64,000 nt of DNA from Planctomycetota bacterium (GTDB taxonomy: Bacteria; Planctomycetota; UBA1135). The notes under the pieces were generated by a model. That model worked only from the letters and a program-made list of their open reading frames with translations, had not been told where the DNA came from and searched no databases. Position 1 is the first letter of the stretch. Each line of letters begins with the position of its first letter. Shown in pieces: positions 20,599-29,604 of the stretch. The stretch covers positions 1 to 64,000 of the forward strand of contig JABHIE010000015.1 of assembly GCA_018671175.1 (NCBI GenBank), read 5' to 3'. The position numbers and the translations under genes were made by a program.

Positions 20599-20626
20599 AG
20601 AGGCACACCCCGGAAGGTGTGCCTCT
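20599..20626. terminator. Bidirectional intrinsic terminator
   Basis: Perfect 11-bp stem AGAGGCACACC / GGTGTGCCTCT, 6-nt loop, A-rich on left (ACAAAAAT) and T-rich on right (ATTAATTT); lies between + CDS end (20574) and - tRNA-Asp 3' end (20638). Confidence 0.85.
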
Positions 20627-20637
20627 ATTAATTTAAA

Positions 20638-20714
20638 TGGCGAGGATGACGAGACTCGAACTCGCAACCACCAGATCGACAGTCTGGTACGCTAACCAAT
20701 TGCGCCACATCCCC
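20638..20714 (-). tRNA. tRNA-Asp(GTC), CCA encoded
   Basis: GGGGATGTGGCGCAATTGGTTAGCGTACCAGACTGTCGATCTGGTGGTTGCGAGTTCGAGTCTCGTCATCCTCGCCA; anticodon loop CTGTCGA. Confidence 0.95.
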
Positions 20715-20772
20715 GCTGTTTGGGCGAGAAGTATAGGGCTTCCTGACCAGAATGGTCAAGGCGCAAGCACAC

Positions 20773-21630
20773 CTATTTTTCAAGAGCCTTTGCGGCGTCC
20801 CACAGAGCATCCATTTCTGTAAGCGTGGCGTCGGCTAAAGGCTTGCCTAAATGCCGCTCGATGTGGCCGAAACGCGAACTAAACCGCTCAATCGTGCCGC
20901 GCAAGGCAAGCTCAGGCTCGATTTTGAGCTTGCGAGCCACATTGACAACGGCGAAAAGCAAATCGCCCAATTCTTCTTCGGCGCGCTTGTGATCGGCCGC
21001 TTTGCCCGATGCCGATTGCTCGGCCGCCTCACGGAATTCGGCCCATTCTTCGTCAACTTTATGGAAAGGCCCCTCAAGATCGGGCCAGTCAAAACCCGCG
21101 TTTGAGGCCTTATTGCCCACGCGATAGGCCCGCAGCAGCGCCGGCAACGACCGCGGCACGCCCCCCAGCACCGACTCGTCTTGCCCCTTGTCGGCTTTCT
21201 CCTGCTTCTTAATTTGCTCCCAGTTGCGCAGAATCTCACCCGTACCATCGACCTCGACTTCGCCATAAACATGCGGATGCCGCCGAATCAGTTTTTCCAC
21301 GATGCCGTTGCAAATTTCAATGATGCCAAAGCCCCGGTCTTCGCCAGCCACCCGCGCGGTCATCAAAACACCCATAAGCAAATCGCCCAACTCTTCCGAA
21401 GTGTCATCAGCATTAGACCGCGCCACAGCATCAGCCATCTCGTGGCACTCTTCGATGAGATGCGGCGCGAGCGTCTCAACCGTCTGCTTCTGATCCCAAT
21501 CACACCCCCCAGGCGAGCGGAGGGTATCAATCACTTGCATCAGCCGCTCGACGGCAGCCAATTGATTCGGTGGGACGGGCTTTTCGTGGGGTGGCTGAGT
21601 TGGCTGCCCTTTAGTTTCGGCTGAAGACAT
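20773..21630 (-). CDS. mazG: Nucleoside triphosphate pyrophosphohydrolase MazG
   Basis: LRSPGGCDWDQKQTVETLAPHLIEECHEMADAV...EELGDLLMGVLM; repeated EEELGDLLFAVVNVARKL. Confidence 0.92.
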   Translation of the reverse strand: MSSAETKGQPTQPPHEKPVPPNQLAAVERLMQVIDTLRSPGGCDWDQKQTVETLAPHLIEECHEMADAVARSNADDTSEELGDLLMGVLMTARVAGEDRGFGIIEICNGIVEKLIRRHPHVYGEVEVDGTGEILRNWEQIKKQEKADKGQDESVLGGVPRSLPALLRAYRVGNKASNAGFDWPDLEGPFHKVDEEWAEFREAAEQSASGKAADHKRAEEELGDLLFAVVNVARKLKIEPELALRGTIERFSSRFGHIERHLGKPLADATLTEMDALWDAAKALEK

Positions 21631-21639
21631 GCGTAGATT

Positions 21640-22086
21640 TTATGGTCGCCAGACCATCAACCGGTGCTCACCGATTTTAGGGATGTCGAATAAGTCGCCA
21701 GTTTCGGCCATGCCAGCGCGAAGATAGACGCCGATGGCTTTGATGCGGGCGTGGCACCATAAACCTGAATTCTGGACGGCTGTTTGTTTTTGCATGAAGC
21801 GCACCATTTCTTTGCCTATGCCGCGATTTTGCATTGCGCCGGCGACAGCCATACCGCGGAGACGGAACTCACAACCCGTAGCAGCAGCACCGCCGTCTTC
21901 GATTAATAGAGTGGCGCAGCCGACGAGGTCTTCCGCCAACCAAACCGCTAAATGCTGAGTCGTCGCGGCATCATCACCCGGCATATGTGCAGAATCAAGT
22001 GGCTTCCCTGTGCGCAAAACGCGGTGGCGTAAATCAAAAATCACGCTGAGGTCGACGCCGATTTCAAAGCGCAGATTCATATTCAT
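21640..22086 (-). CDS. GNAT family N-acetyltransferase
   Basis: FDLRHRVLRTGKPLDSAHMPGDDAATTQHLAVWL...LRGMAVAGAMQNRGIGKEMVRFMQ; start set at MNMNLRF, overlapping queC end. Confidence 0.75.
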   Translation of the reverse strand: MNMNLRFEIGVDLSVIFDLRHRVLRTGKPLDSAHMPGDDAATTQHLAVWLAEDLVGCATLLIEDGGAAATGCEFRLRGMAVAGAMQNRGIGKEMVRFMQKQTAVQNSGLWCHARIKAIGVYLRAGMAETGDLFDIPKIGEHRLMVWRP

Positions 22087-22756
22087 TCTCAGCGCGCTGA
22101 CGCAAACGGCAGGCGTCGCACAGGCCACAAGCCGCACCACTCGCGGCGGGGTCGTAGCAAGAAAGCGTTTGCGCAACTGGCACATCTAAAGCGTAGGCCT
22201 TGGCCAGAATCTCGACTTTGGTCATGTCTTGAAGCGGCGTGAACAACTCAAAAGGGCGGCCTTCTACACCATCTCGTGTGGCCAAATTTGCCAAGTGACC
22301 AAATGCCGTAATAAATTCAGGGCGACAATCAGGGTAGCCGGAATAATCGAGCGCATTAACCCCAATACCAAGTGTGTGAGCGCCACGCGACTCGGCTAGC
22401 CCCAAAGCCAAACTCAAAAAAAGCGTGTTGCGCGCCGGCACATAAGTCACGGGGATGTCGGCCGCAACATCAGCAAGCGGGTCGTCAGATTTTGGCACGG
22501 CGATAGAGGCATCGGTTAGAGCCGAACCACCAATTGCGCGCAAATCAAGCCGCATGACCAAATGCTCGTCAACGCCCACCGCCTCGGCGACCAAACTGGC
22601 TGCTCGCAACTCAGCTGCATGCCGCTGACCATAATCAATCGTCAAGCCATGCACGAGAAAGCCATCGCGTTTGAGCCAAGCGGCGACGGTAGCCGAATCG
22701 AGCCCCCCCGAGAGGAGCACGACGGCGCGTTTGGAGGTATCCTGTTGGGCTGTCAC
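22064..22756 (-). CDS. queC: 7-cyano-7-deazaguanine synthase
   Basis: AVVLLSGGLDSATVAAWLKRDG, YVPARNTLFLSLALGLAESRGAHTLGIGVNALDYSGYPDCRPEF, SCYDPAASGAACGLCDACRLR. Confidence 0.95.
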   Translation of the reverse strand: MTAQQDTSKRAVVLLSGGLDSATVAAWLKRDGFLVHGLTIDYGQRHAAELRAASLVAEAVGVDEHLVMRLDLRAIGGSALTDASIAVPKSDDPLADVAADIPVTYVPARNTLFLSLALGLAESRGAHTLGIGVNALDYSGYPDCRPEFITAFGHLANLATRDGVEGRPFELFTPLQDMTKVEILAKAYALDVPVAQTLSCYDPAASGAACGLCDACRLRQRAENEYESAL

Positions 22757-22827
22757 GGTGCAAAAGGCCCGGGGTTGAAACGCCCGCGGCTTGACCTAAT
22801 CGTAACGCACCGAACGCACAAAAAGTC

Positions 22828-23871
22828 ATGACTGAACTCACGAAAGAACTCGTCCTGAAGGCTCTTGAAGTCGTCCAAGACCCCGATTTGCACAAAAATA
22901 TTGTCGAGCTCGACTTTATTAAGAATCTCGCCGTTTGTGGCGGCACAGTCAAGTTTGATCTTGAGCTGACCACGCCCGCTTGCCCCGTAAAAGATTTACT
23001 CAAATCGCAAGCCCACGATGCCGTGGCCGCACTTCCCGGAGCCGAGACCGTTACGGTCAATCTAACCGCAAAGGTCAAATCAAGCCTTCCCGTGGGCAAT
23101 GAAATCGGAGGCGATGTGCGCAATGTCATCGCCGTGACTTCAGGCAAAGGTGGCGTGGGCAAATCGACGACCGCAGTCAATCTGGCGGTCGCGCTGGCCG
23201 AAAGTGGCGCCAAGGTGGGCATCCTTGATGCTGATGTTTACGGCCCAAATGTCCCTGTGATGATGGGCTGCAAAGGCTCGCCGATGCGCGTACCCGGCTC
23301 TGACAAAATCATGCCTCTCGAGGCGCACGGCGTCAAAACGATGTCCGTCGGTTTTATGGTCGAAGACGGGCAAGCGATTATGTGGCGTGGCCCAATGTTG
23401 CACCGCGCGTTAGAGCAATTCCTGAAAGATGTCGAATGGGGCGAGCTCGACTACTTAGTGGTCGACATGCCCCCCGGCACGGGTGATGCGCAAATCTCGT
23501 TGGCGCAGCTTGTGCCTTTGACGGGCGCGGTTGTGGTGACGACCCCTCAAGAAGTTTCGCTCACCGATGTGCGCCGCGCGATGGGCATGGCTGAGCAGGT
23601 TAAATGCCCTGTTTTGGGTGTCGTAGAAAATATGACGGGTGATATTTTCGGCCACGGTGGCGGTGAGCAAATCGCTACGACTTTCAATGTCAACTTACTC
23701 GGCAGCATTCCGCTTGAGGCTGTTGCCCGAGTTGCTGGTGATTCGGGCATCCCGGTTGTTTTGTCTCACCCAGAATCAGAAACGGGCAAAGCCTTTTTTG
23801 AAATTGCGGGCAAAGTGGCGGCTGCCGTTGCGACTCGACAGGCTACTGCTCTGCCGACACTCGAGGTTTAA
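22828..23871 (+). CDS. apbC: Mrp/NBP35-family P-loop ATPase (Fe-S carrier), DUF59 N-terminus
   Basis: VIAVTSGKGGVGKSTTAVNLAVALAESGAKVGILDADVYGPNVPVMMG; DYLVVDMPPGTGDAQISLAQ; VENMTG. Confidence 0.92.
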   Translation: MTELTKELVLKALEVVQDPDLHKNIVELDFIKNLAVCGGTVKFDLELTTPACPVKDLLKSQAHDAVAALPGAETVTVNLTAKVKSSLPVGNEIGGDVRNVIAVTSGKGGVGKSTTAVNLAVALAESGAKVGILDADVYGPNVPVMMGCKGSPMRVPGSDKIMPLEAHGVKTMSVGFMVEDGQAIMWRGPMLHRALEQFLKDVEWGELDYLVVDMPPGTGDAQISLAQLVPLTGAVVVTTPQEVSLTDVRRAMGMAEQVKCPVLGVVENMTGDIFGHGGGEQIATTFNVNLLGSIPLEAVARVAGDSGIPVVLSHPESETGKAFFEIAGKVAAAVATRQATALPTLEV

Positions 23872-23882
23872 TAAAGCTGAGC

Positions 23883-24329
23883 CTATTCGACGGGGCGCTT
23901 TTCAGCAGCGTCGACTTCAGGGCTCTCAGTCGTGACCACGGGGCGATGCAAAATGACTTCGTGCAAGACATCGGGGCGCACCTGAAGGAATTCTTGCGCC
24001 ATACGGATTTCGTTTTCCATGACCATCACGCGCGTAGGCCCTTTGCCGACTTTTTCGAAAAGAGCTAGCCCTGCTTCGTCGGTCATCGCTTCGAGGCGCA
24101 GACCAAAATAGCCTTTTACTTTGACGACGGCGCCAGCCCAAGGTTGGCCACCAACATCAATGACCTTGACCTGAATCGAGCCAGCATTTTCAAGTGCGCC
24201 TCTCGCCACGGTTGTGCTCTCGAGATGATCGATAGCGCGCAACGGCTCAGCATCGCCGCCTGAGCAGGCCAGAGAGGTCATGCTAAATAGGCAAATGGAG
24301 GCAAAGGTCAGCAAACGATGGTGTGTCAT
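23883..24329 (-). CDS. Putative lipoprotein
   Basis: MTHHRLLTFASICLFSMTSLACSGG lipobox; IQVKVIDVGGQPWAGAVVKVKGYFG regulatory-like fold; start adjusted from 24353. Confidence 0.55.
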   Translation of the reverse strand: MTHHRLLTFASICLFSMTSLACSGGDAEPLRAIDHLESTTVARGALENAGSIQVKVIDVGGQPWAGAVVKVKGYFGLRLEAMTDEAGLALFEKVGKGPTRVMVMENEIRMAQEFLQVRPDVLHEVILHRPVVTTESPEVDAAEKRPVE

Positions 24330-24360
24330 GACTCGTATTCTAAACTCTACCACCTACCTC

Positions 24361-27300
24361 ATGAAACGCCTCCTACCACTTCTCATCATTGCACTCCTCG
24401 CCGGCCTCGGCTGGGTGCTTTTATCTGACAACCAAATTTCAGATGTTGTCATTCCGTCAGAGCAGACAACAAGCCGCGCACCGATCGACGCCCAAACGCT
24501 TGACGAAGAAACAACCCTCGCGCGTACAGAGAGCGTCCAAGCTGAGCTGGGCCGAATTGAAAAAATAGGCTTTGGTCGTTTCCAGCTTGCTGGCTTGGTG
24601 CTTGACGAAAAAGACGAGCCCGTCCCCAACGCATGGGTTGGCGCATACTCCTCGCCCTTCCCGCTGATAGATTTCGAAAAAGAGTTGGCCGAAATCATCA
24701 CGCCACCCTACGAGTTTTCGATCAACCCAATCGCTGCGGTTTATGCTGATGACAAAGGGCGATTTGATTTGAAAGGCCTGCCCGGTCGCGTCTTGTATTT
24801 AAGCGCGCGTGCCCCCCAACGGCTCACACAACGCCGCGCTCGCTTAATTCCCGCTCAACTCGAAAAGGGTGAGGTCTTTGAAGTGCGCACGGTTGCAGCG
24901 GCGTCGTTATCGGGTGTCGTAACCCACGCAGACGGCACCCCCGCCGCCAACGCTGAAATTTATGTCATGCCAGGTCTGAAATATATGTTGGCCGCTTTCC
25001 GCAATCGTTCCATTTTTGCCGAGCGCGTTTTTGCCGACGCCAGCGGGCGGTTTGAGATGGAAGCCGTGCCCGCCAACATGGCCCTGATGACTCTTGCCAT
25101 TGCCAATGCTACTGAAGCTGGCCTCGAAGACATCCTTCCGTTGCGTGTGCGGGCTGAGGGTGTCCGCAATATTCCACTTGCCAAGCAGGGCAGCTTGAGC
25201 GGGCGCGTGGTCGATGCAGCAGGTGACGGCGTGGGCGGTGCAAGCGTTTTGGCGATTCCGCTTGATTTACGCATGGTATTGCCATTTTTGACTCACCTCG
25301 ATGAGTGGGTAGCCACGACTTCAGCTGATGGGCAGTATCAATTCCGCAAAGCTCCATTGGCGAATCACATCTTGGTTGCACAAGCTCGCATGGGCCGCTC
25401 TGGGCCGCAATCCGTGATGGCGACTTCAGGTGGCGCGGTAGCTCCTGATTTGGTTTTAGCCAGCGACAAACTAGTCAAAGGGCGACTCGTCGATGGTGCA
25501 GGCAAAGGCATTTCCGGCGCACGCATTTCTTTGCAGAGTATGCCAAGTGACAAAAAAGAAGAGGGCGACGATCAAGCGATTGAGCGTCAGCGCAACAACC
25601 TCAATTTCTTCCTTGAGGCGGCAAAAGAAATCGTCCCTGCATTCTTGCCCGATGAAACTTGGGCTGAAACAGACAGCAAGGGGCATTTCAAACTTGCTGC
25701 CTGGGAGCGTGCGGCTGTTGAAGTCGCTGTTCCAGGCGAGCCGACCGCGATTTTTGATTTACATATCAAAGACGAGGAAACACCCGTTTTAATTTTCCCT
25801 GGCAGCGGCAGTATCAGTGGGAAAGCCCTCTTAACTCACGGCGATTCGCCAGCCACTCCACTCTCCTTCTACTTGATTAAAGCATCGCGCGCTTCGGGCA
25901 GATCAAAGAATAAAAAGTCGGAAGCGCCTTCCCTTGAAGCCGCTCCAGAAGATGAGCTTCTCAAGCTCGGCAAAAATGAAAAATCCATCTACCCTCGCAA
26001 CAGCATTTTGTCTGCCGCAACGGCGACTCAAATGTTTGATAACGCCGAGGGCTCCTTCCGCCTAGACAACCTCATGGCGGGCGACTGGGATCTTCAAATC
26101 GCCGCCGAAGGCACTCAAGCCGTTGGATCGCAAGTCATCACCGTCAGGGCCGGCGAAGAAACCGCTGATGTCACTTTGCTGGCAAAAGTGGGCGCAACGG
26201 TCCGTGGGCAAGTCGTGGTCAAAGGCACACGCGAGCCCGTGCCCCATGCAACAGTAAGTGCCGGAAATGACCCGTTTTCTGGGTTTGGGGCGCTTTTAAG
26301 CAACTTCACACTCGGTGAGACTCCGATGGCAACAACTGACCGCAATGGCTTTTTTGAGCTCGTGGGCTGCCCAACGGGTGCGGCATACCTTAGTGCCATT
26401 TCGCAAAACCACGCGGCAGGCAACTCAGAAATGCGTCCGCTCGAAGAAGGTGAAATCCGTGAAGACGCACTGATTGAGATGACGGCTGGCGGTGGCTTTG
26501 AAGGCACGGTTCGTGATCGACACGGCAACCCGCTTCCTGGGCACATGGTCGGTGGCGTTTCTCCTGACTCACAAGATTTTTGGCAAACCTCTAGCGATTC
26601 CGAGGGCATGTATCGAGTTGAGCATCTGCGCGCGGGGTCATACTTTTTGGTCACCGCGAGCCTTAATGACGAGGCTCTATTCAAAGGCGACATGTTAAGC
26701 ATCTTGATGGGCAGCAAGTTGCTCATGGCCACGGTGAGCGAGGGGCAAATGACGCAGCTCGACATCATCGACGAATCAGCTGGCGCTTGCCGGCTTGAAG
26801 GAATCGTAACTCGTGGTGGTGCTCCTGTGCCGCATGCTTCAATGGTCGCTATGGCCAGTGATGGCGGTTTCATGGACATGCGCCTTGCAACGGCGCGCAC
26901 AAATGCTCAGGGCGCTTTTGTGTTCGAAAGTCTCGCGCCTGGCGAATACTCACTACAAATTGACACCGCAAAAGGTGACTCAAAAGTTGAGATTGTCGTG
27001 GCTGACATTCCTGAAGATTATCGTGAGATTGCTTTGCCCGAAGGTCGCGTTCTTGGCCGGGTTGAGTTGGAAAGCACGGGGCAAGCCCTCTCTGACCTTT
27101 CGGTGCAACTTGTCCGTGAAGATCCACCCAGCTCGCCTTGGGCCGCGATGATGCCTTTTGGCAATACAGCAAACGGTGGGCGCGTGGTCGATCGAGGCGA
27201 CACCAAAGAAGATGGCTCTTTCGAATGGGGTGGCGTGCCTCCTGGTCGATACCATGTCAAAGTTGGCTCAAATTGGTGGGGCGCCGATACCGGCAACAAC

Positions 27301-27912
27301 GCCGCGCCGATGACGAGCGACTCGTTTGAGCTTGGTTTTAACGACATTAAAGATGTGGGTGTGCTCAAACTTCAGGCCGCTGGCAGTCTCAAAGTCAGCG
27401 TGACTTTCCCTGCGAGCAACGATTCCGAGTCTCAGTCCTTCCAAATCAAGGCGCGCAAATCGGGTAGTGATGAAGATGCCGAAACGCAAAAGAGTTGGGG
27501 CTGGCGAGGCGGCGGGCAGCTGAGTGGCCTTGCTGCTGGCGACTGGGATGTCGAGCTGCAATCCGACGGGATGGCGCCGATTGATTTAGGCACAATCACC
27601 ATTGTTGCGGGCAAAACCCACGAGTGCAATGCCGCATTCCAAGAGGGCGCGAGCTTGCGATTGCTGGCGACTTCGGGCGATGGGCAGATGATTATGAGCG
27701 CAAAAACTCAAGTGTTCTTGAAAGACGGCTCACGCGCTGATTCCTTTGGCCGAAGTCGTTTTGGCGGAAGAAACCGTGGCGAGCGTGGCGTCCCGATTGG
27801 GTCTTTTGCGCCAGGCGCCTACACGGTTGAGGTCGAATGGCAAGGCGTCGTGAAGCGCGTGCCAGTGCAATTAAGCCGCGGAAGCAGCGAATTAATCGAG
27901 GTTACTTTTTAG
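24361..27912 (+). CDS. Large exported protein with many carboxypeptidase-regulatory-like (Ig/prealbumin-like) domains
   Basis: N-terminal MKRLLPLLIIALLAGLGWVLL; recurrent units such as LSGRVVDAAGDGVGGASV, VKGRLVDGAGKGISGARI, VRGQVVVKGTREPVPHATV, FEGTVRDRHGNPLPGHMV, LEGIVTRGGAPVPHASM, each followed by G-x-(Y/F)-x(2)-(A/S/L) strands. Confidence 0.8.
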   Translation: MKRLLPLLIIALLAGLGWVLLSDNQISDVVIPSEQTTSRAPIDAQTLDEETTLARTESVQAELGRIEKIGFGRFQLAGLVLDEKDEPVPNAWVGAYSSPFPLIDFEKELAEIITPPYEFSINPIAAVYADDKGRFDLKGLPGRVLYLSARAPQRLTQRRARLIPAQLEKGEVFEVRTVAAASLSGVVTHADGTPAANAEIYVMPGLKYMLAAFRNRSIFAERVFADASGRFEMEAVPANMALMTLAIANATEAGLEDILPLRVRAEGVRNIPLAKQGSLSGRVVDAAGDGVGGASVLAIPLDLRMVLPFLTHLDEWVATTSADGQYQFRKAPLANHILVAQARMGRSGPQSVMATSGGAVAPDLVLASDKLVKGRLVDGAGKGISGARISLQSMPSDKKEEGDDQAIERQRNNLNFFLEAAKEIVPAFLPDETWAETDSKGHFKLAAWERAAVEVAVPGEPTAIFDLHIKDEETPVLIFPGSGSISGKALLTHGDSPATPLSFYLIKASRASGRSKNKKSEAPSLEAAPEDELLKLGKNEKSIYPRNSILSAATATQMFDNAEGSFRLDNLMAGDWDLQIAAEGTQAVGSQVITVRAGEETADVTLLAKVGATVRGQVVVKGTREPVPHATVSAGNDPFSGFGALLSNFTLGETPMATTDRNGFFELVGCPTGAAYLSAISQNHAAGNSEMRPLEEGEIREDALIEMTAGGGFEGTVRDRHGNPLPGHMVGGVSPDSQDFWQTSSDSEGMYRVEHLRAGSYFLVTASLNDEALFKGDMLSILMGSKLLMATVSEGQMTQLDIIDESAGACRLEGIVTRGGAPVPHASMVAMASDGGFMDMRLATARTNAQGAFVFESLAPGEYSLQIDTAKGDSKVEIVVADIPEDYREIALPEGRVLGRVELESTGQALSDLSVQLVREDPPSSPWAAMMPFGNTANGGRVVDRGDTKEDGSFEWGGVPPGRYHVKVGSNWWGADTGNNAAPMTSDSFELGFNDIKDVGVLKLQAAGSLKVSVTFPASNDSESQSFQIKARKSGSDEDAETQKSWGWRGGGQLSGLAAGDWDVELQSDGMAPIDLGTITIVAGKTHECNAAFQEGASLRLLATSGDGQMIMSAKTQVFLKDGSRADSFGRSRFGGRNRGERGVPIGSFAPGAYTVEVEWQGVVKRVPVQLSRGSSELIEVTF

Positions 27913-29604
27913 CTTCGACCCATCGGGTTGAGCGCGGGGCTTTGGCTCGCCTGTCGCGCTCACCATTCCGAGCCCGTCAAACCGCGGGTCGGCAATGGCC
28001 TGCAACTCGCCCGAGTAATCGCGGAAAACCGCGCTGATGTAGCCAATTGCTCGAAGAGGTTTGAGCGGCTGGCCAACCTGGCGCAACTTGCTTGCAACGC
28101 CTCCACGCAAACGCCCCTCTTCGTAGCGAAGCTCAGGCGGTAAATCTTGGCGATGCATCCTTGGTGCCGCGACTGCGGCAAAGGGGCTCATCCCGAAAAC
28201 ATAACGATTCAGGAGCACTTGCAAGACCGATGACAAAATGCGCGGACCACCCGGCGAACCAAGCACCGCATCGACCTGCCCATCGCGCACAACAATCACG
28301 GGGCTCATCGACGAAAGCGGGCGGCGGCCAGGGCGGATGGCGTTGTATCTGCCCTGCACCAAACCAAACTGATTGGGTGCACCCGGCTGGGCGGCAAAAT
28401 CGTCCATCTCGTTATTCATGAGGAAGCCACCCGGCGCCATCACTTTGGCGCCGAAATTGCCATTGAGCGTCGTCGTAAGTGAAACAGCACCGCCATAACC
28501 ATCAACAATCGAAAAATGTGTCGTCTCGGTACTCTCATCGGCCGTAATCGAAATCTGCTTCTGCGGCGGCGTATATCGCTTAGGTGAAAGTCGCTTCGCA
28601 CGACTCCGGATGGCTTCCAAATCAATCAAATCAGCTGAGTCAAAATCAAAACCCGCTGGGTCGCCCAGCCAGCGATTCCGAATACCAAATGCCGCTGCAG
28701 TCGCTTCGCCAATGATTTGAATCGTACGCGGGTCGGCCCAGCCCCAAAGCGCCAATGGAAATCGCTCAAGCGTGTGCAAACATTGGGTCAAGAAAACGCC
28801 TCCGCTCGAAGGCGCACTTGGCGCGAGTATTTCAAGCCCATGCCAAGAAATCGTGTGCAACGGGCGCAAAACAGGTTGGTAATTTTCAAAGTCTTCGAGC
28901 GTCAAGATGCCCCCGCCTTTGCGGCTATTCTCAACGAGGGCCTCAATGATTGCTCCCCGCCGCATCGCAGTTGCGTCGGCTGCAACACTCTTGAGCGTGC
29001 GAGCCAGCTGCGTTTGCTTGAGCAAAAAGCCCGCTGGAATTGCCTTGCCAGCAGGCGCGAAGAGTGCGCCCGTCAACGGGTCTTGCGCCAATGCTTTCTC
29101 GTAGCGCGCAAAGCGTTTATGCAGACGCTCGCCAACTCTAAAACCGCGAGCGGCTAATTCAGCCGCAGGTGTCACAAGACTCGACCAAGGCCGATTCCCC
29201 CACCGCGCGTGGGCGGCGGCCATCCCGGGCACGGCACCAGGAACACCCACAGCTAGCCAGCCTTGCGTGCTCGCTTTGGCTTGGGCTAACCCATACATGT
29301 CTTGAGTCGCATTTGCAGGCGCAACCTCGCGGAAGTCAAGAAAGAAGGCCTCGCCATTTGATTTGCGGTAAATCAAAAAACCGCCGCCGCCGAGATTACC
29401 GGCGTTGGGGTAAGTTACCGCCAAAGCAAAATGTGCGGCGACGGCGGCATCGACGGCCGTGCCGCCGTCTGCCAAAACGCTCATGGCAATTTCGGTGGCA
29501 TGGCGCTCTGCCGTTGAAGCCGCAGTCTGGCCAAGCGCCCATGGCTCTTCAAGGCCTGTGTTTTGAAAACCAAACGCAAGAAGAGCCGCGGCGAATAACA
29601 TCAC
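27892..29604 (-). CDS. ggt: Gamma-glutamyltransferase
   Basis: VLADGGTAVDAAVAAHFALAVTYPNAGNLGGGGFLIYR; TTHFSIVDGYGGAVSLTTTLN (autoprocessing Thr); SSMSPVIVVRDGQVDAVLGSPGGPRI. Confidence 0.93.
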   Translation of the reverse strand: MMLFAAALLAFGFQNTGLEEPWALGQTAASTAERHATEIAMSVLADGGTAVDAAVAAHFALAVTYPNAGNLGGGGFLIYRKSNGEAFFLDFREVAPANATQDMYGLAQAKASTQGWLAVGVPGAVPGMAAAHARWGNRPWSSLVTPAAELAARGFRVGERLHKRFARYEKALAQDPLTGALFAPAGKAIPAGFLLKQTQLARTLKSVAADATAMRRGAIIEALVENSRKGGGILTLEDFENYQPVLRPLHTISWHGLEILAPSAPSSGGVFLTQCLHTLERFPLALWGWADPRTIQIIGEATAAAFGIRNRWLGDPAGFDFDSADLIDLEAIRSRAKRLSPKRYTPPQKQISITADESTETTHFSIVDGYGGAVSLTTTLNGNFGAKVMAPGGFLMNNEMDDFAAQPGAPNQFGLVQGRYNAIRPGRRPLSSMSPVIVVRDGQVDAVLGSPGGPRILSSVLQVLLNRYVFGMSPFAAVAAPRMHRQDLPPELRYEEGRLRGGVASKLRQVGQPLKPLRAIGYISAVFRDYSGELQAIADPRFDGLGMVSATGEPKPRAQPDGSKLKSNLD

